Below, in pieces: positions 24,343-36,055 of a stretch of DNA of 64,000 bases. Source of the stretch: Varanus komodoensis (Eukaryota; Chordata; Lepidosauria; Squamata; Varanidae). Both the position numbers and the translations under genes were made by a program. Each line of letters begins with the position of its first letter. The first letter of the stretch is position 1. A model generated the notes under the pieces. That model was not told the DNA's origin. It was given only the letters and a program-made list of their open reading frames with translations, and made no database searches. Location: NCBI RefSeq assembly GCF_004798865.1, contig NW_025335568.1, forward strand, positions 27,977,344 through 28,041,343, written 5' to 3'.

Positions 24343-25051
24343 GATGCGGGGCAGACATCAGCAATGGTGGGTCCTGCCAGCCACCCACGCATCCTGTTCA
24401 GGCCTCAGCCTGAACTATGTGATTTAGCATTCCTGTGCTGCTTCATATGAGCCACTGCTAGGAAAATAAGCAGCTTTTACCTTGTAGTTAAACAAATGCT
24501 GTTCCAAAGAGCTCCCTCAGGCTGCAACATCATGCCCTGGTTCCTCCTAGGAGCCACAACCCACCCAGGCTGAATCTAATAGATCCTTCCTACTGTTAAT
24601 GCACCTGCCTGTGTCTTTTCCCCAGTTGCCTATAGCTTCATCTGTGCAATCCAGAGTGTAGAACCAGCAAAGAAAAAGTATTTCATTGAACGATTCCGGG
24701 AAAAGAAAACGGATGATTCAAGGAAATGAACCAAGGCAGTTGCTACAAAGATGCTCCAGGGACACTTACCAAAATGGCTGGATCAAAAGCTTTCTAAGGA
24801 AAGTACTATGGCATAATCCATTGGGAAAACCTCCCATGCAAGTTCCTGAATAATACAAGACTGGGGAAGGGTGTGTCCAGTGAAAGAGCACATGATCTGC
24901 ATGCGTAAGTTTCCTGGCTTAGTCCCTAGCATCTCCAGGCAGGGTTGGGAAAGTCTCCTTTCCAGAACTTCAGAAAAACACTGGCAGTCTTCCATAACCT
25001 GGTGCTTCCTTTACCTGTTGGCACCGAGGAGTTTTGGATGACAACTGCCAC
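24343..25051. other. intergenic stretch
   Basis: No gene. 24991-25051 looks like a half copy of the foldback family (CCTGGTGC..TTTTGGATGACAACTGCC), lying directly before the CR1 end. Confidence 0.35.
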
Positions 25052-25268
25052 AGGTTGGATGTCATGAAGTCTTTTCTGATGGTTAGGACCCCTAGGATAT
25101 GGAATGATCTTCCAAGGGAGGGGTTGAGGCCCCATCAATGAGGGTGTTCAAGGAAAGATTGGACAACCACATGTTGGGAATTACATGAATGGAGCTGGCT
25201 GGAGCCGGGGATCAGACTAGATGGCCCGGGAGACCCCTTCTGACTCACTTTATTTCTATGTTTCTATT
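25052..25268 (+). mobile_element. CR1 LINE 3' end
   Basis: GGAATGATCTTCCAAGGGAG, then GTGTTCAAGGAAAGATTGGA and CAGACTAGATGGCC, ending with tandem TTTCTATG-type octamers, is the familiar CR1 3' region. It is 5'-truncated to about 215 bp and moderately diverged. Confidence 0.8.
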
Positions 25269-25841
25269 GCAGACTGTTGGACATCTTGGGGGGCACAGGA
25301 CAAGGAAGCTTCATGGGATCAGTGGCCCAATGGTCTGAGTTACTACAAGGCAACTCCCTGTATTGTTGTGGTCTGGAACAACTCCACTTCATTTCAGTGG
25401 ATGTTCTGCAGGAGGAGTTCCCAGTGATTCCCAATGTTATTATGACAATGCATACTGAATCCAACACTCTAGCCACCCTGCCACACTGTAATGATGAGAA
25501 TAAGTCAGTCTGAACTTAAAGACAAGCAAGAGCATGTTACAAACTCTTTCCAAAGATAGCTGCTGCTCCCGCTCCCCGGGCACTCTTGTCTGGGCCAGAG
25601 CAAGGAGCAGGTAAGTGGGCAGGATGCAACGGTGAAGAGGAGGCGCAAGTCCAAGGGGCTCTTGCTAGGATACCCCTGCTGCAGTCTGGGCTCTCAGCAA
25701 GGGCCGGCTAGGCCAACTTTTTGCCTGTCTTACATAGAGGTACAGTCTGTGACAATTAAATTTAATTAAAAGTTCTTCCATTGTTTCCAGATTCCCACCA
25801 GTACAAGCTGCATAATTCAAGGATGATCTAGTTTTTAAGAG
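25269..25841. other. intergenic stretch with a SINE scrap
   Basis: 25440-25490 ends CCAACACTCTAGCCACCCTG, which resembles the reversed head of the MIR-like SINE. The GC-richer part at 25555-25700 has no recognised identity. Confidence 0.3.
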
Positions 25842-26061
25842 ACAGACATTTCTTAATGTGCAGCTCACAGAACTTGGAACATGTCACAAGATTCACATGA
25901 ATGCCTCGTTCAAAAGTTCCCCCAGAACTGAGTCAGTTTGTCCATTTGCTGGACTGCATCAAATGCCCCCAGTCTCTCTGACTGTGTCCTGACAGCTGAA
26001 TGCTCAATTTGGGGATGTTTGCTGTTGACTAAAAAGCCCCTCTTCCATTCGTCGTATTATA
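25842..26061. repeat. unclassified 220-bp repeat, copy B
   Basis: Same unit and orientation as copy A at 18292, with two visible mismatches in 220 bp. Its flanks are unrelated to those of copy A, so the boundaries ACAGACATTTC and CGTCGTATTATA are those of the unit. No target-site duplication is evident. Confidence 0.8.
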
Positions 26062-27285
26062 AGCACAGCCTCAGCTTACGTCAGTGGTAAAACATAAAGC
26101 TTTTACTAAGGAAATCCCCCATCTTCCAACACAGCAAATGTTATAGTTTATACAAAGGAAGAATTAGTCAAAGAGTAAGGGAAGCTGTACATTTTTGTGG
26201 TTTTCAGCCACTTACTTCCCTTGTAGATAACATGAAAAAGTCATTAGATTCACTTTAGTGTTTCTGCTTAATTCTAGACCTAGAAAGGTCCCCTACTGCA
26301 TTTTGCTCAGACTGAAGAAAGCTGTAGCACAACCTTTTCTGACCTTGTGCCCTCAAGTGTGTTGGACCTCAACTCCCATATTCCACAGTAAGCATGAGCT
26401 ATTTGCATTACACCTTTTTATACATTTTTTGACTGTCACTTGATACTGAACACAGGATCTTAGTTAGCCCTTGTTTCAAGTGATATTTTGCTCTCACAAT
26501 GTATATAAATCAGTGACTGGGTTTGGACAATCAAGGAAGGAAAATAGTTTATACACTGGTCATCTGCTGTTGAATTACTGTAATTGTTTTCAAATTTATA
26601 ACGTCAGTGAAACCTTGCCAGGGTGGAGGTTCATGGACTTACAACTATTCTGGAACCCATGGCCTATCCTAGGGTCATGGGATGGTTTGCATCTCCAACC
26701 CTTGCTGGGTTCCGATGGCAACAGACTGTACCTAGTAAAGCTAATTATGGTGATTTAGCTGGCTCAAACATCACAGACACTGTAGGAAAATCAGTTATGG
26801 TGACTTATTTATTTATTATTTATATCCTACCTGATTATTCTTCTCTGATTGTTCAAACCTACCTATTGACTAACTTCGACAAGCTTTGGTTATGGGTCTT
26901 TGATAGCACTTGTTTCCATTAGAAGTAGGGAGAGACAGATTTTGAGTCCATGTTTGAGTCTTGCATATTTCATTCATAAATCCATTTTATTTCATTTCCA
27001 TATCCATCATTTTAACCCATTTAAATCAATTTATTTAAATTTTTCATAATATATACACATTTCTAAACATATTTTCTATTAAAACATACAATGCTAAATA
27101 TATTTTAGCCCAGAATGTTAATTTCACATGCATTTTATACCTTTTTTGAGCAAACAACTGCCTCACAAAATTCAGCAATGTTCTTTCCCAGAAGATAACT
27201 ACGAGTATATTCTGCAGATCAGCTTCATTTGTAATGGAATTCACCAAATACACATTTATCCCTACTTAGGAAAATTATCAGCTTA

Positions 27286-27375
27286 CAATGCAATCCTAAA
27301 CCTATCTACTCAGAGGCAAGTCCCACTGAATTCAGTAGAGTTTACACCCCGGTGAATGAGTATAGGATTACAGCA
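27286..27375. repeat. GCAATCCTA palindromic short repeat
   Basis: Begins TGCAATCCTAAACCTATCTA, has GGCAAGTCCCACTGAATTC in the middle, and ends TATAGGATTACAGC, the reverse complement of its start. It is the clearest copy of the family in the window. Confidence 0.65.
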
Positions 27376-27720
27376 CGAATACAGAATAACCAACATGAGT
27401 TTCTGATATGAAATCCTTTCATATTAATTAACATTTCATAATGTTCTAAAAACACTTTGCCATCACCCACCCTTTCAGGTTTTGCCCATGAATCACAGTT
27501 GTGGCTCTATCTCAGATTTTCGGTAAATATTAAGTCATCTCTGTTAAGCACTATTTCTAGTAAACGAAAAGTGTAGGATGATAAGTTAAGGACTCCCCCA
27601 GTTTAAAACTGATTCCCCTGCAATTCAGATTTTACTAATAATGCAATCTATTTAAGGCTTGATAAATGACACTTTGGCAATGAGTTAACATTCATCTAGT
27701 CAGCATTCTTGCTAGGCAGC

Positions 27721-27732
27721 GCCCTCTAGTGG
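27721..27732 (-). promoter_or_regulatory. CTCF-core-like motif CCACTAGAGGGC
   Basis: The minus strand reads GCCACTAGAGGGCGC, a match to the CTCF core with the commonly favoured flanking GC. Occupancy cannot be judged from sequence. Confidence 0.28.
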
Positions 27733-28059
27733 CTCACACAATAATTATTAGAATTTCATTGCCTTGACATGACATCTTTGTGTGCTGTTAAGATTTTTAT
27801 TATTTACTATGCCTTTAAGGCATGATAAACGCTTTAGGACTGACTACACAATTTCAAACTTATAATTTCAGTAGAATTACAAATGACTAAGTCCATACAC
27901 ACATGGCATCTTCACCATATGGACTAGTGATTATTATCAAAGCCTAACTACAAATTCAGCTACCCCTAAATTTAATCCCTGTTTTTACCGAATATATGCT
28001 CACACCGGTAATGAATTGTTGGATACCACAAACAAACAGCCATTGTTGACCATGGAGGT

Positions 28060-28240
28060 GGAAGATCTATGTTCTAGTGCCTGCTCAGAGTATTTACAAG
28101 CACTTAAAGCTCACGGGGTGATGTTCCGTCAGTCACTTAACTCTCAGCCCAAACTGCCTCACAGGGCTGTGTTGTGAGGGTAAAATGGAGCTATGTAAGC
28201 CATCTTGGGCTTGTCACAAGAGGAAAAGGGTGAAGTCCTG
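28060..28240 (+). mobile_element. MIR-like SINE, old copy
   Basis: AACTCTCAGCCCAAACTGCC, CACAGGGCTGTGTTGTGAGG and GAGCTATGTAAGCCATCTTG follow the 3' half of the MIR-like SINE. The tRNA-like head is badly diverged. Confidence 0.5.
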
Positions 28241-28715
28241 GTCTACTCAGGTCCCCACTCTAGGAAAATTCAGGAATTTACCAGGATGAAGCAACACCAC
28301 TTGTGTGAAAGAATGATGCAGAATCAGGATGCACTTTTGGGAGTGCTCCTTGATGCAGAGTTATTTCTGGCATCCCAGGTGATTCCTATGGTGAGGAACA
28401 CTTTCCCCCAGCTTCGGCTGATCCATCAATGATGTCCTTACCTGGACATATAGAACCTAGCAACACTTTCTGGTAACTTCCTGACTGGACTATTGTAATG
28501 TGCTGTATATGAGGATACCCTTAAAGACTGTCCAAATACTTCAGTTGGTACAGAATAGAGCCACAGGATTGCACACTAGGACTGGCAGATGTGACCACAC
28601 AATCTTAGTCCTATTGCATCTTCATTGGCTATCAATTGAAGTCTTGGCCCAATTTAAGGTGTTAACTTTGACATATAAAGCACTAAGTTTAGGGCCTGGA
28701 TATTTGAAGGAACGA

Positions 28716-28728
28716 CTCCTTCCATATA
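28716..28728. repeat. target-site duplication of the Sauria SINE, left copy
   Basis: CTCCTTCCATATA, repeated exactly at 29068-29080 on the other side of the SINE. Confidence 0.85.
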
Positions 28729-29067
28729 AAAAGGTAAAGGTTTCCCCTTGACATTAAGTCCAGTCATGCCTGACTCTAGGGGGCACTGCTCATCTCCGTT
28801 TCCTAGCCGAGGGAGCCAGCATTTGTCCGCAGACAGTCTCCGTGGTCATGTGGCCGGCATGACTAAACACCGAAGTGCACGGAACGCTGTTTCCTGCCCA
28901 CCGAAGTGATACCTTTTTATCTACTTGCATTCGCATGCTTTTGAACTGCAAGGTTGGCAGGCGCTGGGACGGAGCAACGGGAACTCACCCCGTTGGGCAG
29001 ATTCAAACCGGCGACCTTTCGATCAACCAGCACAGTGGTTTAAACTACTGCGCCATCTGCAGTCCCT
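28729..29067 (-). mobile_element. Sauria SINE, full-length-looking
   Basis: On the minus strand it begins with a tRNA-like head (GCGCAGTAGTTTAAACCACT), has a B-box-like GGTCGCCGGTTTGAATCTG, then a CATGCCGGCCACATGACCAC body, and ends CAAGGGGAAACCTTTACCTT. This is the squamate-specific Sauria SINE, whose 3' end derives from BovB so that BovB machinery can mobilise it. It lies in an L2-like LINE and is bracketed by a perfect 13-bp target-site duplication, so it is a single intact retrotransposition event. Confidence 0.9.
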
Positions 29068-29080
29068 CTCCTTCCATATA
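29068..29080. repeat. target-site duplication of the Sauria SINE, right copy
   Basis: CTCCTTCCATATA, identical to 28716-28728. Confidence 0.85.
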
Positions 29081-29396
29081 CAGCTGCCTAAATCTAAGAT
29101 CTTCCAGTAAGGTCCTTCTTCAGGAGCCCTCCTTGAAGGTTCGAAGAGTGGCTACCTGGAGAAGGGCCTTTTATGTGGTTGCACCCTGGCTTTGGAAATT
29201 GCTCCCAAATAATTTGCTTTATTCTTTTCAGCACCAGGTCAAAACTTTTTAATTTTCTCAGTACTTTAAAGTTTGATGGTTTTAAAATTGGAATTTTAGC
29301 TTTTATACTGTATTTTAATGTGCTGATATTGATTTGTGAGCTGTCTAGAGACCTGTGTTGGATAAAGGGTAAAAATATTATAAATAAATAAATTGT

Positions 29397-32300
29397 ACTA
29401 GCTATAAAGTTAGATTATGTATGTATGTGTAAGATATACAATAAATGAAAAATAAAGTTTACACTCCCCTTATCTGTAGTCATACTGGTTTCCTGAATAC
29501 ACCCAAGAGGACACTTCTGGGCCTCCAAGCTTGCCTGAGTGAAGGATACATCAACTGTTGTCATGAAGCAGAAAACAAAAAATAAAAATCATAACACTGT
29601 GCAAGTTCTGATAGACAAAAACTCGCAGCATGCCCACATGCTAGAAATTGTAAGTCTTTTGTTCTTTTAAACTTGCATAAGATTATGTCCAAAATGCATG
29701 TTTCCATTCTTCTGGAAATCAGATTTCTACCCTATTTCTTCACTACATTTAGATGGACTCTTAAGATGCATCTGTTTCAGCAGGCTTTACAGTTTTGACT
29801 GATGCCATGTTAAAACTTTTAAATGGATCTTGGTGTTTTCATTTATAAATGTATTGTGCATATGTGTACATGTTTCATCTGATGGTGTGTAGTTATTTTT
29901 AACAAGGTTGTTAACTGCTTTGATTGTATTCTTATGACACTCCTATCTGATGTCTGTGATACTATTATTATGTATTGATTTAATTTATACCGTCTTTCTA
30001 CCAAAATTGTTTTCAAGACAGTTAAAAGTACTGCAAAAAAGATGAAAATATTGTTAAAACATTAATAAAAACAAATACATTAAAAAGTATATACTTAATT
30101 GTAATTAGTGTGAATATTAAGATATTTCTGTCTTCTAATTAATTTACATGATCCATTATACTAGTAGAAAAGCCTTTGGCTACTAGCATTTTTGATAATG
30201 CCAGGCAGGTGGCTTATTTTTCTATTTACTACTTTGATCTGTGGCAGCGCTCTCCAACCTTGTGCCCTATAGAAGTTTTGGACAAAGGCTCCTATCATTC
30301 CTGACCATGGCTGAGGATGATGGAAGTTAGCCTAAAACATCTTAAGGGTTTTGAGTTAGAGTAGGCTGAATTGTTCCAACAGAGCATAGCTCCATGCAGA
30401 CAACGTGTGTAAGAAGAAATCTCCTTGCTTGCCTAGTTAAAAGGATCAGTAGCAGGTAATGTGGAAGACCTTTGTCTAAGACCCAAGACAAGTATATGAC
30501 AACTCCCTGTGGCTCTATAGAGGTGAAAGCTGTATTTCAGTCGTTGCTGGATCTGCTGGTCTGTAACCCTCTGCCCTACATATTGGGATTCAAGACAAAA
30601 TAGGCATTATTTGAAATGGGGACTGGCAGATCTAGGATAGACACAGAGTTTCCAATCCAATTGGAACCCTAGTTCGGGGTGGAAAGGGGCTTTTAAGACC
30701 TAGATAGGGGCCTCTGCCCTGTGAATCAAATTAAAAGCCATAGCTGCTCAGTTCACTGAAGAATGAGTATCTGTACCTGATAATACTTGATCAATGTTTG
30801 GACCAGGAGAGATTATGCCTATCCTGCCCAAATCTAATTTGCTCTTCAAAACTGACATATATGGCTAATAAACTTGGCATTTATTAAATGGTATAGAAGC
30901 TTGGCACCATAAGGAACCTGGGAATTAAAATTGCTGCCTGCCTGTTGACTATGTCCAGAGTCATCTCTGCTGGAAGCACAGCGGTGATATGCAAAACAGC
31001 TGCCAATATCAGCACGACATACTGTATTTCTTTTCCTTTCTAGAAACAACAGATCTGCAAGGACTTGGCTTTACCTTTTCAAACCAGAAAGTTTCAAAGG
31101 TAGGCAGTGATCTTGGTACATGAAAACATAAGGCAATCATATTATTGTATGCATATTCAAAAAGCCATAAAGTTTCCTGAATCTGATAAAACAACCATGG
31201 TCTAAGGAAAATGCTTCCAAGGTGTACCACATGATGTCGCCATACAGATGCCAAATATGCATACTGGCTGCCTAAACTGGCTATTTCTTCAAATGCTTTT
31301 AAAATGATGTGCCTGTAATGTGCTTAGAGATATCTGGTGTAAAGAATGTCTTATTGTCTTAGGAAAATGTGCAGTTCTTGGGTGGAGGTGCAGGAAAACA
31401 AGCCAACGGGGCCCTTAAGTCACTGCTGAACTTAAGCCAGTCATCCTCCATCCCTTCTGTGTAATCCCATAGTACGGAGAAGAGTTAGATAGGCAAGAGA
31501 CATTTCTGAGCAGCAGTCTCGTCTGCTGATTTGCAGGGCAAAGATTCAACACAGCTAGGGTTTTGAGGATTTTTAAATAACACAGTTTAATTTCTGATGG
31601 GCTTTTTTGATTTCTCTGTTTGAAAAACCAGGACCAAACTAGATGTGGTTTCCATCGTATAATTTACCTTCGTATACTTCCTGCCATTGCAAAGGCAGGG
31701 GGACAGAGGAGTCAATTGGGACCATAGGGCGGTAAAGGAATAAATGCTGCCCCTTCTCCATAGTCCTGGCCCTAAATGGCACTTTTAGCATATCCACGCA
31801 TGCTTGAGGAACAGCACATCTTTTCAACTAGGAACATCCAGCAGATGGTATTTTCCTATGTTTAAAACAGGGTCACTTAAATAGAGAACAGAAGGGAAGA
31901 AAATCTGTTCAATCTGTACCTAGGAAGTGGAGAAAGGGTTCCTACTTCTAATTATAGATATCCAATCCTAGATATAAATATCCAATCAACTTCTGAGATG
32001 AGCCTTAAAATCAATGGGGCAAAACATCCTGTGGTGTGGGGGATGCTGATGATGCTGTTAAATTTCTATACCAGCACTTAGCCATAAAAAGCTCATAGGG
32101 AGATTTACAACAACGAAAACACAAGATACATTAATACAAGATGCTAAAGCCATTGTATTTAATAGTACCAAAGCATCCAAAAGGAGGAAAGAGAATGTGG
32201 GGAATTTACTTCTTGCTGAGGAAGAACAGAAGAAAAAGTTTTCTCTGGAACTGTCTTGTCTATGCATATCTTCAGGCTTCCATCTGCATAATAGCAGAAC

Positions 32301-33224
32301 TGTCCCACATAGAAATTTCCAATTTTATCATGTATTAATACAAATCCACAAACATATGTACACATAGCCATACATACAACTACCTTGGTTAATTGCACAT
32401 GGCTTTATCAAATTCTTTTTCTGCAGTGTTTTACTGATGAGCACGAGTGTTTCTGTGCACTGATACAACATGCATGAAAGCAAACATGATGTGATTATAC
32501 AGACATTTACTAATATTTTATTTTCTATGGTGCTTTACCAGTTTGCAGGAATATTTGTGTGAATCAGTTAAACATTCCACAGAAAGTATCTTAATACAGT
32601 ACTTCATATGATCACATCACAACTATGAACTTTGAGAGAGTAAGAGGGGAAAGTGCCCTGAAAGAATGGAAAGCTGTCGTAAACTGAACTAATTCTAAAA
32701 TGTACTTCTAGTTAAACTGAAATTCAAGAACAGACCACAGAGCAAAATGAACTAAAGATGCACTAAAAGAGTGGAATGAGGAAAGCAAATTCCTATCCCT
32801 AGACTTCTCAAACGTGAGCAATTGTGTGTGCAATTACCCCAGCCTGCCCACCAAAAACCCCTCAGCTGCTAAAGGTTCTCCAGACAACTGTTCAATATTG
32901 CATCTTCTTGCCAGGCTCTGCAGTGGTGACACAGCTCTTCCTGGTGATGTGAAGGACAGCATGCTTCATTGTGGAAGTGCCTGCAGGACCAGACCTGTAG
33001 GGAATCGAAAGGACTGGCACAGCTACGAGATCTGGAAAGCTCTATAAAAAGCTTCCATGACTTGTGTTTCCCTTGCTACAACAATATGGGCTTTTGTGGT
33101 ATCTGCTTTGTGGTTCCTTTGCTTTCTGTACTCTTTATCATTCGTTATAATTTCATAGTTCCTGCACCTGTCCTTCAGAAATTTTAGCTTTTTGCCTAGG
33201 AAAACATTGATGTTGATTGATTGA
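29397..33224. other. intergenic stretch with LINE tails and a foldback element
   Basis: Minus-strand L2-like tail fragments are at about 29965-30100 and 32055-32140 (complement of TTTCTATACCAGCACTTAGC). A foldback MITE is at 30246. No exon recognised. Confidence 0.4.
30246..30352. repeat. foldback MITE copy
   Basis: CTCTCCAACCTTGTGCCCTA at the left, CCTGACCATGGCTGAGGATGATGG in outline in the centre and CCTAAAACATCTTAAGGG at the right follow the palindromic family described at 19570. Confidence 0.6.
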
Positions 33225-33447
33225 TTTTTCGACATATATCCTGCCTTTTTTCCTACAAAGGGCTCAAGGCAGCTTACATCTCCTCCTCCATCTTATCCCC
33301 ACAACAACAACCCTGTGAGGTAGGCTGGGCTGAGAGTCTGTGACTGGCCCAAAGTCACCCAGCTGGCTCCATGGCTGAGCGGGGACTCGAACCCAGATCG
33401 GCTGAGTCCCAGTCCCATGCTCTTACCCACTACACCACACTGGCTGG
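33225..33447 (-). mobile_element. MIR-like tRNA-derived SINE, young copy
   Basis: The minus strand has a tRNA-like head with GTGTAGTGGGTAAGAGCATG and a perfect B box GGTTCGAGTCC, a conserved central region, and an L2-like 3' end (GCTGCCTTGAGCCCTTTGT). It is very close to the copy at 45381, differing at roughly one base in twenty by eye, so the subfamily was active fairly recently. Confidence 0.85.
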
Positions 33448-34459
33448 CATGCAGAATCACAGAGAGGTGAATCATCCTTCCACACAAAACATGGCACCAA
33501 CCCTTCTGAAAGGGTGTGTGTTTCTTAATGATACATCATTTTCATAGCAGCTATCTACACAAAGTGGGAATAAGTATATTGTTTCATATAAGCACCAAAG
33601 TTTGGGCCTGCTCATATCACAGCTTCTTGTACCAATTCATCTGAATTTTGGCAGGAATGATCCCTGTAAATTTCATCTAATTATGCCAAGAGATTAAACA
33701 AAATTATCAGCAAATTCTTAAAAAGGAATAGAGACATGTAGCACAAATTCAACTACAGCTGTTTTCCTATCACCTGGCAGATATATTTCCTTCATATAGG
33801 TGAATCATGACTACAGACTTTATCCAATTCTATTCTGACCAAAAAGGGTTCCAGACATTTGTTTTTCTTTTTAATCTCCTGTGATAGCCAACAAGAGAGA
33901 ATACAGATTTGGATTTCTGCATGCAGGCAGAAATAAAATATGTTCACATTCTAATCCTATCAATTTCAAACACAAGATGAGCAAGATTCAGCTGGTTCAC
34001 AATTCATAATCTGATGGGTGGTAAGCAAAATGGGTTTTAGAAGTAGAGGGAAAAGAAAGATGGCCAAGATACCCACCCACTCAAACACACAATCATTTAT
34101 GAGAGAATGAAGGGGGTCATAAATTATGACAGAATGGGGCTAACCTAATTAGCTCTGGACACAGGCCAGGCCATGGCTAAAGCGGAGAAATACCAGGTTA
34201 TGCAATGGTGCCTGCAAAAAGAGAGAAGTGTAGTTGTCTACCTCTGAAAGCTAGGGGCTATTCAGAACTAGATTTTCACTTCGAACTGGTACTCCTCAAT
34301 CAGCTTGAGAGATATTCTTTTAAGGGCTGCTGGAAAGGCAGAGTTGGACGGCTACTTTCCATTGCCATAGTCCACACACCAAGTGGTGAGGAATGGCAAG
34401 AGTTGCAGTTTGATAACATACCAAGGGTGGCATGTTCCCATCTTTATTCAAGGGGAAAA

Positions 34460-34471
34460 GCCACCTAGTGG
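34460..34471 (-). promoter_or_regulatory. CTCF-core-like motif CCACTAGGTGGC
   Basis: The minus strand matches the CTCF core without mismatch, opposite in orientation to the motif at 16596. Confidence 0.22.
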
Positions 34472-35249
34472 CAACTTCAGGCTATGATATCAGGAAATAA
34501 ATACGTGAAGTATGGGACAGAAGGAGCTCTGTTGCTATTAGAGCTTCACAACCAAGGAGCAAGAAGGATGCTTGGTAGGAAAAGTTTGCTTTCCTTCTCT
34601 CACTTCCAGAGTTAATAATTTAAAATCCAAATACATTAAGTAGTATTTTGTAAAGTTCATTATATCTGTGCCCTTTGAAACGTAAGTTTACACTTAGCAC
34701 CACCTCTTTACCATTTCAGCATAGAAGAACCAGGTATACTTCTCAACCAACATTTGCACTATTTTGTACAATGCAGTTGTAATATTAATATATGCCATAT
34801 TTCACAGTACTGTGTAGACATGGGTTGCTTCGGCACTTTTTTCTGCACTGGACCACAAGAGAAAGATTGTTGCATGCCTGTTTGCTGCCCATCAGTCAAT
34901 CTCCAGCTTCAACAGAAGTGAAGCAGTAATTTGTTGTGAAGTGCTGTTGTCCAACTCTTTCTTCATTGCCCATTTGTACATGAAATAGCACCTACTTTAC
35001 CAAATGGCAATAACTGCAGGATGGAAAGGACTGAACACTGCTACTGTTGATGCCATCTTGGCCATCACTATCCAAGCAACTGCAAACCATCTGGCCTGCT
35101 GAGAAGGTCTCATTCCTGAACTGTATCAAAGTGGAGTTGCTGTGCAGCTGCTTGGATGCAGGAAGATCAACACAAGAAACTGGTTTGTGTTTGTTGCTTG
35201 TTTTATCATGCAAATATTGATTTTTCTTTGTACTTATATAATGCAGATC

Positions 35250-35345
35250 AGACTTTCCCACCAGGGTCCCCTCCAGATGCACTGGGATGAAATGGCCATG
35301 CTAGCTAGAAATGATGGGAGTTGAAAGCTGGCACATCCACTGGGC
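35250..35345. repeat. foldback MITE copy
   Basis: CCCTCCAGATGCACTGGGAT, GGCCATGCTAGCTAG and AATGATGGGAGTTGAAAGC keep the order of the family at 19570. Confidence 0.55.
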
Positions 35346-35987
35346 ACCACTTGCAGAAGGCTGTTCAAGATAATTTCCCTGTGGTACTGAATTGAACTGA
35401 GGCTTATTAATTTCATATGGATTCTTGGCTTTGACTTAACTGAATCTGTTGTAACATGTTTAATTGTGATGTTGTGTCTCTGTATACTAGTATTTACTGT
35501 AAATCACTTTAAACACCCTGTAGAAAAAAATGGCATATAAATACATTCAAATTAATCCAAAATAAGAGAATGCAGTAGTGAAGGCAAACTCTAGTTGCTC
35601 AAATAAATACTCCTTTATGGAATATGAACATAATGGGAAGCTGTGTAAACTTATCACAACATGTATTCGAGGATGACCAAAACCTTGATTTCCCACTTAT
35701 CAAGAGAATTTGTATGTCTAAGCAATTGCTTCAAGTGGCAGTCAAAATAACATGCCCACATCTACATGATGATACTGTCAATAATACCTACAGCGATCTC
35801 CTCAAGGGTTGTTGGAACAGCTGATGAGATCTCAGCAAAACACTACTATACATAGACCTTGGCACTGAAGTCTGTTATAATTCTGGGAAAGAACAACATA
35901 ATTACTATATCAGGCAATATACATCTGACCTCATGCACTAACAGAATGCTCTAGCCTTATACACAGTCAATGCTTAAGACAGGAACT

Positions 35988-36055
35988 GTATGATCCTATA
36001 CAGGTTTTTTCATAAGTCAATACCACTGAAATCAATGGAGATTAGTCTCCTCTTC
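35988..36055. repeat. GCAATCCTA palindromic repeat, partial
   Basis: ATGATCCTATACAGG followed by ACTGAAATCAATGGAGATTA keeps the left half and centre of the family; the right half is lost. Confidence 0.4.

Larger units (their letters stand above)
26062..28059. other. intergenic stretch with short repeat relics
   Basis: Includes a half foldback element at 26341-26395, a LINE-tail-like TTATTTATTATTTATATCC piece near 26800 and a GCAATCCTA palindromic repeat at 27286. No exon recognised. Confidence 0.4.
28290..29396 (+). mobile_element. L2-like LINE fragment split by a Sauria SINE
   Basis: The C-terminal reverse-transcriptase landmarks appear in order: LLGVLLDAELFLASQV, FPQLRLIHQ, LKTVQILQLVQNRATG, WLSIEVLAQFKVLTLTYKAL and GPGYLKERLLPY. 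The frame breaks several times. It resumes after the SINE at 29081 with a tail reading GAGCTGTCTAGAGACC and AATAAATAAATTG. This copy is older than those at 37545 and 40290. Confidence 0.75.

Noticed and set aside
28875-29252. 125-codon plus-strand frame at 28.9-29.3 kb
   Set aside because: It crosses from the Sauria SINE into the L2-like LINE and so is an accidental fusion of two repeats.
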